A stretch of DNA of 61,401 bases, from the IMG/VR virus record IMGVR_UViG_3300049032_000024, positions 1-61,401 of that record. One strand, written 5' to 3'. This document shows, one piece after another, positions 15,608-23,699 of this stretch (position 1 is its first letter; each line of letters begins with the position of its first letter). The DNA is from a virus. Made by a program: the position numbers and the translations under genes. The notes beneath the pieces are model-generated. The model worked only from the letters and a program-made list of their open reading frames with translations. It was not told where the DNA came from and did not search any database.

Positions 15608-17781
15608 TGCCAGCCAGCATCATCAAGGGAGACGGTTCAGGTAAGCCGGTAGGCCAGCTTGCCAACTACTCCATCACCAAGAGTAACGTCCCAACCAACC
15701 CCTCTGACAACAGCGGTCAGATTCCCACATTCAAGGCAACGGTCACCAACCCGTCCAAGGACAGCAAGACTCACCTTGGCGACCCGGTTGTGCTGATTGA
15801 CTCGGACAAGACTGACACCGTTGGTGTGGTTGTTTCTGCATCAAGCTCTGCCAAGTCTGGGCTCACTACGTTGGATATGAACACAGTGTTTGAGAGGTTG
15901 AACACTGAGCAGACCACGTATCCTCTCTACACCGACTCGACATTCAACACCAACATGGCCGCGTCAGCAATCACTCAGTGGTTGCTGCAGGCAGGTGTGC
16001 CCCAATACCGGATGCCGGGGAACCTGCAGCACTACATCACCAACGCTCAGGTTGGCTACAGCTCGCGCTCTGCCTCTACGTGGGTACAAGCTCCAACTGC
16101 TGAGTGGCCTAGCAACCACGCGCGCTACAAGCCGAACTACGGTACGAACCTTGGGCGTATTGAGGTCAACCTTGCTCAGTCCATCATCTGGGGAATGCCC
16201 CTGAACTCTTGGAACCAGACCGACTACAACCAGCAGGTTGTTGTTGGGGCATGGCACTACAAGCTGAACAACACTGTGAGCTACCGGCTGATGCAGGTAG
16301 GCAGGGTCATTACTTTGTCACAGAAGACGGGTACGGGCTCGTACACGGTGCTGGCTACACTGACCTGCCCCACAACTACCACCATCACCGCTGACTTCCT
16401 GTACGTGCTCATCACGGCTCATCCTACGGTTGCTGGCAATATCTCCGTGGCCCTCCGTGCTGTGTGCTATGACACTATCTCTGGGCAGGACGTGGTGTAC
16501 GAAAGCACAACCGCTTCGGTAGCGTCCACTCTCCGTGACCGCCCTGAGCTGCGGACGCTTGACCTTGGGTATGACACTGCTCAGGCTGGTATCGACATGA
16601 GCCCTTCCCTGTTCTTCATCAGTGAGGGCACTGAGATTCCGTTCACCAAGCCCCATGACCAGATTGAGTTTGTGCTTGACCCTGATGCCAAACCTCTGAC
16701 TTGTGTGCCGGGATTCACTGGCAACGTGTGGGAGAAACTGAAGGAGTTCTGCTCACTGCAGGGTCTTGATATCAGCTTCGGCAATGACAAGCTCGTGTTC
16801 ACGCCGCGCAAGTTCCAGCGCTTCAACCCTGACGATGACACGTACAAGCCTATGCTTGCTCTGCCCAAGGCCAACGTGTCTGAGTCTGCCAGCCAGCGTG
16901 AGAAGGCTCGAGCTGTGGAAGTTGTCTACCGCCAGCAGCCGAAGAAGAGTGTGTCCGCGTACTACAACAATGAGCTGTGGCGCGCTGACTCTGTGTACTC
17001 GGTAGAGCCGGGAGAGAAGCTGGTTGAGGTTGTGCAGACCGACAGCACATTCCTCACGCTGAACCAGCCTGTCCCTGTCTCCGGTGTACCCGTCCCGTAC
17101 ACCAACTCCTACGGTGCCTACGTGGTGACAGGCAATGACGGTTACATTGTTGATCCCCAGTGGTGGAAAGACAACGGCGGTTCCATCAAGGTTCAGCCTA
17201 CGGGCAAGGCCGGTGAAATCGAAATCACCATTCAGGCTCCAGCCATCATTACCTCTCGGGCTCCGTACCGTATCTCTGAGGGTGTGGCTGACCGTCCCGC
17301 GCTCTACATCTTCGGTGATGGTCTGAAGCTTGACAAAGAGAAGACCATCAAGGTCTACACAGGTGACCCGGACGCTTCTGAGGAAGTGGGGATCAAGTTC
17401 GACTCCATCTTCATCACTGACAAACTCTCGGCATTCAATGCGGGATTCAAGCTAGCCACAATGTACGGTACCGGCGAGTCAATTCTGAATTATGACATTC
17501 CCCGCAAGGAACGTCAGGAGTTCAGTTACGGCGGGGATTTCGTTTACGACGCGAACACCGAAGACCACAATGTGTATTTCAATGGCTCGGCTTACCGCGC
17601 TGAACAGTACAGCCTTGGTCCGAATAAAACGAATGTCTCTCGAGCCGTGAGGTATAACACTCACCGGATTCTCAATGGGGAATTTGCTACCGGCAAAACT
17701 GTGGCTGACTGGAACGCCTTGCACGCCGGTAAGAAGATCAAAGACACTAACTTGGCACCACTGCCGAATTACATTAGCTAG
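15607..17781 (+). CDS. Minor tail protein (baseplate hub / Tal-like)
   Basis: 724 aa; ATG overlaps the preceding TAA. Second minor tail gene, the usual place of the hub. N-terminal segment PASIIKGDGSGKPVGQLANY, a region PHDQIEFVLDPDAKPLTCVP, GNVWEKLKEFCSLQGLDISF (a hub-like helix) and a beta-rich C-terminus with repeated YNTHRILNGEFATGKTVADW. No lytic motif seen. Function is from synteny and general composition. Confidence 0.7.
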   Translation: MPASIIKGDGSGKPVGQLANYSITKSNVPTNPSDNSGQIPTFKATVTNPSKDSKTHLGDPVVLIDSDKTDTVGVVVSASSSAKSGLTTLDMNTVFERLNTEQTTYPLYTDSTFNTNMAASAITQWLLQAGVPQYRMPGNLQHYITNAQVGYSSRSASTWVQAPTAEWPSNHARYKPNYGTNLGRIEVNLAQSIIWGMPLNSWNQTDYNQQVVVGAWHYKLNNTVSYRLMQVGRVITLSQKTGTGSYTVLATLTCPTTTTITADFLYVLITAHPTVAGNISVALRAVCYDTISGQDVVYESTTASVASTLRDRPELRTLDLGYDTAQAGIDMSPSLFFISEGTEIPFTKPHDQIEFVLDPDAKPLTCVPGFTGNVWEKLKEFCSLQGLDISFGNDKLVFTPRKFQRFNPDDDTYKPMLALPKANVSESASQREKARAVEVVYRQQPKKSVSAYYNNELWRADSVYSVEPGEKLVEVVQTDSTFLTLNQPVPVSGVPVPYTNSYGAYVVTGNDGYIVDPQWWKDNGGSIKVQPTGKAGEIEITIQAPAIITSRAPYRISEGVADRPALYIFGDGLKLDKEKTIKVYTGDPDASEEVGIKFDSIFITDKLSAFNAGFKLATMYGTGESILNYDIPRKERQEFSYGGDFVYDANTEDHNVYFNGSAYRAEQYSLGPNKTNVSRAVRYNTHRILNGEFATGKTVADWNALHAGKKIKDTNLAPLPNYIS

Positions 17782-17791
17782 GAGAATTACT

Positions 17792-17980
17792 GTGGACGAA
17801 ACTACTGCAGACCTCATCACTCTGGTTGAAAGCCTGAAGCTGCGTGTCTGTGCTTTGGAAGATGCCCTGCTGAATCTGGCAGGCTTTACCAAAGTCGCTG
17901 ACGATAATTCACAGCAGGGTAGAATTGTTTTCGAGCCTAAACAATCCCCTGTACTCGCCTCTGAAGGAGTCTCTGCATAA
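17792..17980 (+). CDS. Small tail-region protein with leucine-rich helix
   Basis: 62 aa from GTG with AGGAG 7 nt upstream, overlapping the next ATG by one base. DLITLVESLKLRVCALEDAL could form a coiled coil, followed by a polar tail. Probably a minor tail or fibre-assembly component; unrecognised. Confidence 0.6.
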   Translation: MDETTADLITLVESLKLRVCALEDALLNLAGFTKVADDNSQQGRIVFEPKQSPVLASEGVSA

Positions 17981-18534
17981 TGGGAGCATTTACCCCGCTT
18001 GATGAAGTCTGGTATCCAGACGAAGATGACACGTCAGAAATCAATACTCTGCTCGCTACTCAGGCATCTTCTATTGAGGAAGGCATCGGCCAGCGTCTTC
18101 GAGCACAGGAGACATTTCTTGGTCTGTTCGCTACTCGGCCTACTGGACAGGTCTTGACCAAGCAGGCATTGACCACTGTAGGCTTCGACCTGAACTCCAG
18201 CCAGTGCTTCAACACCGGCTTCACGTTCTCGAACGGTATTGTCACTATTGCCACTCCGGGGCTCTACTACGTTGGTGTCAACGTTGTTATCAATATCCCT
18301 GACGGTTACGGTGAAATCTGTATCGTCAAGTCTGGTGTGGAGTTCGGTAAGGTTCTCCAGTTCCGTGCTTCCTCGAACAACGTTGGTCTTGCTACGTCTT
18401 CGGTCATCAACTGTGTGGCCGGTGACACTATCTGGACTCGTACCTACATCGACTCCACCACGGATGCCAACTTCAATGTCAACTCGCCTACGTTCAACAC
18501 TCTCTCTGTCTCGCTGCTGAAGGCACTGAACTAA
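17980..18534 (+). CDS. Minor tail protein with C1q/TNF-like trimer domain
   Basis: 184 aa from ATG. A short N-terminal part is followed by VGFDLNSSQCFNTGFTFSNGIVTIATPGLYYVGVNVVIN, GEICIVKSGVEFG and GDTIWTRTYIDSTTDANFN, the strand pattern of C1q-like jelly rolls found at phage fibre tips. Likely a trimeric fibre or receptor-contact protein. Last gene of the tail operon. Confidence 0.65.
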   Translation: MGAFTPLDEVWYPDEDDTSEINTLLATQASSIEEGIGQRLRAQETFLGLFATRPTGQVLTKQALTTVGFDLNSSQCFNTGFTFSNGIVTIATPGLYYVGVNVVINIPDGYGEICIVKSGVEFGKVLQFRASSNNVGLATSSVINCVAGDTIWTRTYIDSTTDANFNVNSPTFNTLSVSLLKALN

Positions 18535-18546
18535 GCAAAACCGATA

Positions 18547-18597
18547 GTTCCCTCTTACCTTGACAAGCAAATGCTACTATGGTAAGAGGGAATTTTT
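18547..18597 (+). terminator. Terminator that contains a promoter
   Basis: Perfect 12-bp arms (TTCCCTCTTACC / GGTAAGAGGGAA) followed by TTTTTCG. The loop holds the -35 and the right arm holds the -10 of the promoter listed next, so ending one unit and starting another use the same bases. Confidence 0.8.
18560..18588 (+). promoter_or_regulatory. Late promoter, TTGACA-N17-TAAGAG
   Basis: Perfect -35 with TAAGAG at 17 bp, embedded in the terminator hairpin. Drives the lysis/membrane-protein operon. Confidence 0.7.
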
Positions 18598-18620
18598 CGT
18601 TTACTAGGGAGTTCGATCTA

Positions 18621-19052
18621 ATGCCATTTGCCGTACAACATTATCCTAAATGGGCTGTGGTCTTGGTTCGCACTCTGCGTGTATTTGCTTATGCTTTTGC
18701 ATCCTTCACAGGAGTTGCCGCAGTCCTATACACACCATCCTCAATCAAGCCAACTACAATCGTTCTGATTGCATCAATGGCTATCTTCGGGGCTGTGTGC
18801 TTTATAGGTACTCTATGGCAGCAATACGTTGTTGAATGGATTTCCCTGTTCTTCCTAGCAGGGGGAATAAGTGTTTACGTTGTGGGCCTTTGGGTGGGTG
18901 CCTTACATGATTCCAAATATGTTACCGCTGCCAGTGTCCTAACAATGCTAGTCCTACTGCTAGTTGTCCGAATAGTTGACTTGACCGTTTACTGGTTGAA
19001 GAACGTACGGGTAGCAGTGATTAGCAAGGGATTGGCAGATGATGACAGGTGA
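18621..19052 (+). CDS. Four-span membrane protein of the lysis region
   Basis: 143 aa from ATG with AGGGAG upstream. Four hydrophobic segments (about 17-35, 43-63, 71-90, 105-127) and short polar ends. Its place before a second membrane protein, the amidase and a holin suggests a role in host lysis or envelope control. No family recognised. Confidence 0.7.
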   Translation: MPFAVQHYPKWAVVLVRTLRVFAYAFASFTGVAAVLYTPSSIKPTTIVLIASMAIFGAVCFIGTLWQQYVVEWISLFFLAGGISVYVVGLWVGALHDSKYVTAASVLTMLVLLLVVRIVDLTVYWLKNVRVAVISKGLADDDR

Positions 19053-19431
19053 ACAGATACTACAAGCCAGTGGCATCATTGCTGGGGTAGTGTTCGGCGG
19101 TGGCGGTTTAGCCGCTATCTTGGGCGTTTTCGTAACGCGAAAACTTGGCATCAAGACTGGGGAGAATGAGGCAAATCGTGACCTCAACAACACATGGGAT
19201 GCCATTGTGGAAAACCTGCAGGGGCAAATCAACACACAGAGCGCGTCTTTTACTGAGCAGGTGAAATTGCTGCACGGTGAAATTGAAGGGCTCAAGACCC
19301 GCTTGACTGACCAAGAGACTGCTCTTGGTATCAAGGAACGCCTTCTTCTGAAGGCCATCCTACACATTGGGCGTTTGGAGCTGCTGATTCTTCCGAATCC
19401 AGTACCGCCAAGGCCAGAAGGATTGGAATAA
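19039..19431 (+). CDS. Membrane protein with coiled coil, lysis region
   Basis: 130 aa; ATG overlaps the preceding gene by 14 nt. One N-terminal membrane segment (ASGIIAGVVFGGGGLAAILGV) and then a coiled coil (about 35-105). The layout resembles the small membrane proteins beside phage holins. A second ATG one codon later is equally possible. Confidence 0.65.
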   Translation: MMTGEQILQASGIIAGVVFGGGGLAAILGVFVTRKLGIKTGENEANRDLNNTWDAIVENLQGQINTQSASFTEQVKLLHGEIEGLKTRLTDQETALGIKERLLLKAILHIGRLELLILPNPVPPRPEGLE

Positions 19432-19434
19432 GCA

Positions 19435-20397
19435 TTGAGCTACCTGCTTGATTACAACCCCGGCACCCAACAGTGGGGCTACCCCCGCCGTGGCGGTGCC
19501 AAACTGTCAGGGACAGCAATTGTCCATACTGCCGAGTGTGCTCGTGATGACATTGGGGAAGACACGAGTGCTGAAGGTTGCGCGCATATGATCGCCAACC
19601 GCGCTGACTATGGATCGTACCACCGTCTTGTTGACTCGGACAGCATCATTGACATGCTGCCTTGGGAGTATGAGGCGTGGCAGGACTCAGAGACTAACAA
19701 CTGGGCTGTAGGCATTTCTGCTGCACTCCGCACGTCTGACTGGGCTGTGATGCCAGCAGACCGCCGCGAGCGGGTGTACTGGAACATGGCGGCCTGTGCC
19801 GCTGATTTCGTGTCCTACATGAAGGTCACCTACGGCATTACGGTTCCGCTGCGTCGAATCTCCGGTGCAGAGGCTAGGGCTCGAGTTCCCGGCTTCTGTG
19901 CTCATGGCGATTCAGGCATTGCCCGTAGTGATCCGGGCGCAAACTTTGACTGGGGCAAGTTCTTCGGTTACACACAACAGATTCTCGACGGAAAAACTCA
20001 GGAGGACGAATTGTCTGCAGCAGAAGCAGCACACATCATTTCATCGCTGGAAGCGGTCATCAACCACGCCTTTGATCGTACCAAGAGCGAACTACCTGCC
20101 GATACCGCCAACGCGGTGTTCAGCAAGCCGCTCCCCTACGCGGACGCTGAGACTGCCAAGGTCACCGATCAGCCAACCACGCTGGGGACGCTCGTGACGT
20201 ACAACGATTTCCAGCACAGTGCCACTCGGCGTACCGTGGCTGACGCTGCAAGGGCCATTGTGGACGCTGTAAAGGCTGCACCGGCTGAGGATGCCGCTGG
20301 CGCTGCGGAAGCAGCTTACACGGCCTTCCTCGAGAAGCTGGGCAATGTCAAGGTTGGCTTTGCGGTTGACGTACAGGAAGAAGAGGTACAGCAGTGA
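19435..20397 (+). CDS. Endolysin, N-acetylmuramoyl-L-alanine amidase
   Basis: 320 aa from TTG. Residues 1 to about 180 form an amidase_2/PGRP-like domain: GTAIVHTAEC with zinc-ligand H31, AEGCAHMIANRADYGSYHRL, and a distal FCAHGDSGIARSDPG with the second histidine and the acidic residue. These enzymes cut the sugar-peptide bond of murein. After a linker (KTQEDELSAAEAAHI) the C-terminal 130 residues are helical and Ala-rich, perhaps wall-binding. It overlaps the holin start by 4 nt. Confidence 0.88.
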   Translation: MSYLLDYNPGTQQWGYPRRGGAKLSGTAIVHTAECARDDIGEDTSAEGCAHMIANRADYGSYHRLVDSDSIIDMLPWEYEAWQDSETNNWAVGISAALRTSDWAVMPADRRERVYWNMAACAADFVSYMKVTYGITVPLRRISGAEARARVPGFCAHGDSGIARSDPGANFDWGKFFGYTQQILDGKTQEDELSAAEAAHIISSLEAVINHAFDRTKSELPADTANAVFSKPLPYADAETAKVTDQPTTLGTLVTYNDFQHSATRRTVADAARAIVDAVKAAPAEDAAGAAEAAYTAFLEKLGNVKVGFAVDVQEEEVQQ

Positions 20398-20699
20398 ACC
20401 AGAAGACCCTTGACGCGCTCGTAAGGGCGTGGCGTACGTTCTACGTCAACATCGGTGTGGACGCTGCGGCTCTGATTGGGCTGGGGCTCACGGACCTGCT
20501 GAAGACTGCAGATATTAGCTCTGAGGTCTTCTGGATCGCCTTTGGCGGTCTGCTGGCCAAGTCCGTCCTGACCTCGCTGGCAGCGTTCCTGCTGCGGCTG
20601 AAGGTGACGCCAAGCAACATCGACAAGAGCACTCAGCTTCAGCCTGTGGTCACAGTAGCAGGGCTTGATCGCGTTGACGGACCAGACCACAGAGCCTAA
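20394..20699 (+). CDS. Holin
   Basis: 101 aa from GTG (GTGA overlap with the amidase). Two membrane segments (about 22-37 and 45-65: VFWIAFGGLLAKSVLTSLAAF) and a polar C-terminus. Size, topology and position directly after the endolysin fit a holin that releases it through the membrane. Confidence 0.75.
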   Translation: MNQKTLDALVRAWRTFYVNIGVDAAALIGLGLTDLLKTADISSEVFWIAFGGLLAKSVLTSLAAFLLRLKVTPSNIDKSTQLQPVVTVAGLDRVDGPDHRA

Positions 20700-20820
20700 A
20701 GACGGGCCGGACCTCAGTGTTGTACTAGAACCAGTGGAGTACAGCACTGAGGCTGCGGCCTTCATTGAGCAGCTTGAGTACCGTTTCCCACCTTGCGGAA
20801 GCTGCCCTCCGAAATACTGA
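20665..20820 (+). CDS. Possible small gene overlapping the holin end
   Basis: 51 aa from TTG, frame opening after a TAG at 20656. Translates to a short acidic protein ending FPPCGSCPPKY, which has a CxxC. There is no strong ribosome site; a second TTG lies three codons later. Listed because it fills the gap and looks protein-like, but it may not be used. Confidence 0.35.
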   Translation: MIALTDQTTEPKDGPDLSVVLEPVEYSTEAAAFIEQLEYRFPPCGSCPPKY

Positions 20821-20827
20821 GTTTGAA

Positions 20828-20909
20828 ACGTATTTCATCCAGTTGCCTGAAGCAACCATAAACGGTAGTTGCTCAGGGTAACCAATACTGAACAGCGTAT
20901 GAAATACGT
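20828..20909. other. Long branched inverted repeat after the lysis genes
   Basis: An 11-bp outer stem (ACGTATTTCAT / ATGAAATACGT) encloses an inner hairpin GTTGC-CTGAA-GCAAC and a weaker one made by GGTAGTT and AAC. No coding sense. It could be a structured RNA, a transcript 3' end or a cruciform. Confidence 0.5.
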
Positions 20910-20937
20910 AACTTTGGACCAGTACAAAGTGTGAGCG

Positions 20938-20963
20938 AAAACCCCGGATTTCCGGGGTTTTTT
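20938..20963 (+). terminator. Terminator of the lysis operon
   Basis: AAAACCCCGG-ATTT-CCGGGGTTTTTT. A wider inverted repeat surrounds it (CAGTACAAA at 20920 and TTTTGTACTG ending 20976). It marks the end of late transcription. Confidence 0.92.
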
Positions 20964-20993
20964 GCGTTTTGTACTGCACATGAAACTGGTGTT

Positions 20994-21023
20994 CTATCTC
21001 TATTTATTATTATTTTTATATAT
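20994..21023. repeat. AT-rich 30-nt repeat, copy 1
   Basis: CTATCTCTATTTATTATT and the following T-run match 51334-51363 at 29 of 30 positions. Each copy is followed by a purine-rich stretch. The 180 nt from the terminator to the next gene contain no gene; TATGGT with a preceding TGC (near 21116) is a possible extended -10. Confidence 0.7.
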
Positions 21024-21157
21024 TATTTGCAGACACACTAATTGAAGAAGGTAAGGAAAGAAGCTAGGGACTCGTAAAAGATGCATTTTCGACATTTGTC
21101 CGACGCGCATGTGCTATGGTGGTGACGGAAGATCGTACAACCTGAAAGGCATGTGCT

Positions 21158-21382
21158 TTGAGTCTCAGCGATGCACTAAGTAACCCACCCGCCAAGAACA
21201 AGATAGACAAGATTCTGAGTAACCTGCAGGTTGCAGAACGGTCTGCCCTGTCAGAAGCCCTCTCAGCACCGTCCATATGGCCGCACAGCGCCCTCGCAAG
21301 GGTCATCACGGATAAAGTCTCACCTGTCTCAGAAGCAGCCGTCAGACGCTACCGTAGGGACGTTCTGGGGATCGCTGAATGA
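21158..21382 (+). CDS. Small putative DNA-binding protein
   Basis: 74 aa from TTG with GAAAGG upstream. NPPAKNKIDKILSNLQVAERSALSEAL followed by PHSALARVITDKVSPVSEAAVRRYRRD has the helix-turn-helix look of small phage regulators (SALARVITDKV...VSEAAVRRYRR). It is coupled (ATGA) to the exonuclease. Family not certain. Confidence 0.65.
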   Translation: MSLSDALSNPPAKNKIDKILSNLQVAERSALSEALSAPSIWPHSALARVITDKVSPVSEAAVRRYRRDVLGIAE

Positions 21383-22206
21383 GTGAGCTGATCGACGCCC
21401 TCGAGCTGGCCAAGAGCGTAGGCAAGCGTCTGAAGAAACAAGACGTGCGTGTGCTGGTGATCGACATTGAGAACTCGCCCAACATCGCTGACGTGTGGTC
21501 CCTGTGGAACAACAATGTCGGTCTGGCACAGCTCAGGCAGTCCGGTCAGGTCATCAGCTTTGCCGCCAAGTGGCTCGGTGAGCCCACAGTTCTGTTCCAC
21601 TCTGACTTTCATGACGGCCATGAGGCCATGATTGAAGCAGCATACAAGCTGGTCAATGAAGCGGATATCATTATCGGCTACAACTCACAGGGCTTTGACA
21701 TGAAGCACCTGCACAGGGAGTTCCTGACAGCCGGATTCCCGCCCCCACTGCCTTACAAGAACATCGACTTGCTGCACGCAGTGAAGAAGGCGTTCAAGTT
21801 CCCGTCCAATAAGCTTGACTACGTTGTGCAAGCGCTGAAGCTGGGAGCCAAGACAGCGCACACCGGCCATGTGCTGTGGGTCCAGTGTATGGCCAATGAA
21901 CCTCGAGCGTGGGCGTTGATGAAGCGCTACAACATGCAGGACGTTCGTGTGACCGAGAAGCTGTACTACCGTATCCTGCCTTGGATTGAGAAGCACCCTC
22001 ACATCGGTATGTATATGGCCACAGAACACGACAGGTGCCCGTTCTGCGGGTCAGCAGACCTCGAGCTACAGTCTGGTACCGCCAAGGCAAACGTGACCAC
22101 GTATGACCTTTACAGGTGCGGTGAGTGCCAAGGCGTATCCCGAAGCACCACGCGCGGACGTGAGCAAGACAAGCTCTTCACGCGCAAGGTCAGGAGTAGC
22201 CAGTGA
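21379..22206 (+). CDS. DnaQ-like 3'-5' exonuclease with zinc ribbon
   Basis: 275 aa from ATG. RNase H-fold DEDD nuclease: DIE at 29-31, GYNSQGFDMKHLHREF (second acidic motif), and QDVRVTEKLYYR (final acidic motif). The C-terminal 60 residues hold a zinc ribbon, CPFCGS...CGECQG. By family it removes nucleotides from 3' ends of DNA or RNA. It sits at the edge of the replication block but on the plus strand, so it is transcribed away from the polymerase. Confidence 0.8.
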   Translation: MSELIDALELAKSVGKRLKKQDVRVLVIDIENSPNIADVWSLWNNNVGLAQLRQSGQVISFAAKWLGEPTVLFHSDFHDGHEAMIEAAYKLVNEADIIIGYNSQGFDMKHLHREFLTAGFPPPLPYKNIDLLHAVKKAFKFPSNKLDYVVQALKLGAKTAHTGHVLWVQCMANEPRAWALMKRYNMQDVRVTEKLYYRILPWIEKHPHIGMYMATEHDRCPFCGSADLELQSGTAKANVTTYDLYRCGECQGVSRSTTRGREQDKLFTRKVRSSQ

Positions 22207-22292
22207 AGCCCTTAGCTTGCTGGTTCGGATTCCACCTGTGGATTCCCACCAGACTCTTCAGCTATTGTCAGCGTTGCGGCAAACGCATTTAG
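22203..22292 (+). CDS. 29-aa zinc-finger-like peptide
   Basis: Starts with GTG overlapping the exonuclease stop. ACWFGFHLW ... YCQRCGKRI has the Cys/His spacing of small actinophage proteins (CxxGxHxW then CxxCGK). No start upstream of the GTG would give a longer frame. Function unknown. Confidence 0.6.
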   Translation: MKPLACWFGFHLWIPTRLFSYCQRCGKRI

Positions 22293-22300
22293 ACAGCAAG

Positions 22301-22336
22301 AAGCCCCGTACCGGAGTAGTGGTACGGGGCTTCTTT
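22301..22336. terminator. Terminator between convergent transcription units
   Basis: AAGCCCCGTACC ... GGTACGGGGCTT with CTTT on the plus side. Plus genes end on its left and minus genes on its right, so it probably serves both. Confidence 0.85.
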
Positions 22337-22340
22337 GTAA

Positions 22341-22415
22341 CTACAGAATGGTTGTCGCCAGCCAAACAACTAGGATTACCAAAATGCCTATGACAAGAGC
22401 GCGTTCTACAGTCAT
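22341..22415 (-). CDS. 24-aa single-span membrane peptide
   Basis: MTVERALVIGILVILVVW then ATTIL and stop: one membrane helix. There is no Shine-Dalgarno, but TAAACT stands exactly 6 nt before the ATG, the leaderless arrangement seen at other genes here. A tiny gene, so moderate doubt. Confidence 0.4.
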   Translation of the reverse strand: MTVERALVIGILVILVVWLATTIL

Positions 22416-22432
22416 GCTTCTAGTTTAGCAGC

Positions 22433-22543
22433 TTACTTACGATTCCTGTTGGACAGGATGGTGAGAAGCAAGCCCAGAGGCATCAGAATGAATCCAATGC
22501 CCTGAACCGTATTGGACAAAGCAGGGTCAAGAATTATTTGCAA
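22433..22543 (-). CDS. 36-aa membrane peptide
   Basis: TTG start overlapping the end of the upstream DUF3310 gene by 17 nt. TVQGIGFILMPLGLLLTIL is a membrane helix with a basic C-terminus (SNRNRK). Function unknown; the overlap and hydrophobicity support a real gene. Confidence 0.5.
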   Translation of the reverse strand: MQIILDPALSNTVQGIGFILMPLGLLLTILSNRNRK

Positions 22544-22982
22544 GCGCTACTTTTTCCAGTTCTTCAATACGGTGGTCAATATAGAACCGGCCCTTCTTCA
22601 GGTCTTCCAGTTCCTTTGCGGGGTCTTTCTTCCCGGCTCGTGCCACATACTTCACGACATTGCCCAGTTTGAAGCCCAAGCCCCACGCTTCAATGACCTT
22701 GATGACTTCGTAAGGGTCTTCCTTGCCGCCGTAGTGAGCAGGATGCTCCACAGCTTCATCATTGGGAATCTCTTCACCAACCACTGACAGGTACAACTTG
22801 GTCAGAGCCAGAATGCAGCCTACTGTGTAGGTATCGCCTACAGTACGGACAAGCGTTGTCAGCTTCACTACGACTGTGGCCTGCTTCTCTTCCACAACGA
22901 TGCCCTCAGCACCGTCAAAGTCTGGGCTATGCCCATTGCTTTGGTAGCGTACCTTGTCGCCTTCTTTGAACCTAGCTTGCAC
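22527..22982 (-). CDS. DUF3310 domain protein
   Basis: 151 aa from GTG, chosen because it overlaps the upstream stop by 11 nt and the frame before it lies in another gene. First half is SH3-like (RFKEGDKVRYQSNGHSP). The second half is a clear DUF3310 block: EHPAHYGGKEDPYEVIKVIE, GFKLGNVVKYVARAGKKD, and ELEDLKKGRFYIDHRIEEL. The family is widespread in phages and often called nucleotide-kinase-like, without firm proof. Confidence 0.75.
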   Translation of the reverse strand: MQARFKEGDKVRYQSNGHSPDFDGAEGIVVEEKQATVVVKLTTLVRTVGDTYTVGCILALTKLYLSVVGEEIPNDEAVEHPAHYGGKEDPYEVIKVIEAWGLGFKLGNVVKYVARAGKKDPAKELEDLKKGRFYIDHRIEELEKVALANNS

Positions 22983-23214
22983 TACGTGTCTCCGATACAG
23001 GGTTGAGAGAAATGGAATCCCGCGAGTGGACCTTGCACAGCGGAACGTACTGGGAACCTCCGTTGTGGAAATCCATGATGTACGTGTAGTCCACAGCAAA
23101 GACCCCGAAGGTTGGCGTACCGTCTTTGGCAAAGCCCTCGCGGGGCTCAGGGTGGGTCTGGTGCTCGGTGCCGCACTTAGCACACAGGACGGTCTTTGAT
23201 TCAGTCAAGGTCAA
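22972..23214 (-). CDS. Small cysteine-pair protein
   Basis: 80 aa; TTG start overlaps the end of the next gene upstream. CAKCGTEHQTHPEP and a later LCKVH suggest a zinc site. The middle (GVFAVDYTYIMDFHNGG) looks folded. No function recognised. Confidence 0.6.
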   Translation of the reverse strand: MTLTESKTVLCAKCGTEHQTHPEPREGFAKDGTPTFGVFAVDYTYIMDFHNGGSQYVPLCKVHSRDSISLNPVSETRSAS

Positions 23215-23452
23215 CTTTTTTCCACTCCCCAGCAGGTGATTCAACGATTGTGTACTTTGACAGGCGCTCTTGCGCCTTATTGCGGTCACCGTAGTTTGCA
23301 CCAGCCATGCTGGTACGTTTCCCCTTAGCAGCGCTCAGGCTCGAGTATGGACCGTCAACGGTGGTGTATTCTCCGGTACCGTCATACCGCATGAATGGCC
23401 CACCAATCACGAAGTATACGTGGTCCGGCAGTTTTCCGATTCTACGGCTCAA
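23201..23452 (-). CDS. Small protein, paralogue of its upstream neighbour
   Basis: 83 aa from TTG. VDGPYSSLSAAKGKRTSM and the ending SPAGEWKKVD parallel VGPYQTKGAAKGQLTYL and TTGEWKRIE in the next gene. This GPY...AAKG family recurs in actinophage early regions; role unknown. Confidence 0.65.
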   Translation of the reverse strand: MSRRIGKLPDHVYFVIGGPFMRYDGTGEYTTVDGPYSSLSAAKGKRTSMAGANYGDRNKAQERLSKYTIVESPAGEWKKVDLD

Positions 23453-23699
23453 TGCGCTTCCACTCCCCAGTAGTTTGTTCAATCCAGCCTGCTGTCTCAG
23501 TTTCAGGTGGTTCATCAGTACGCCAGTGTGTGCGGTTGGCTTGTGCCACCAAGTAGGTCAACTGCCCTTTGGCTGCTCCCTTTGTCTGGTACGGGCCAAC
23601 GTAATCCCGTTGTCCAACAACCTCAGCGGTTTCCCTGTCGCGCTTCTCGAGGACAACCCTGTAGGCTCCCCCAAAATTGGTCTTTGTGCTACGAGACAC
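23442..23699 (-). CDS. Small protein, GPY..AAKG family
   Basis: 85 aa from GTG, overlapping the resolvase end by 11 nt and its own paralogue by 11 nt. See neighbour for the shared motifs. A tandem duplication. Confidence 0.65.
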   Translation of the reverse strand: MSRSTKTNFGGAYRVVLEKRDRETAEVVGQRDYVGPYQTKGAAKGQLTYLVAQANRTHWRTDEPPETETAGWIEQTTGEWKRIEP

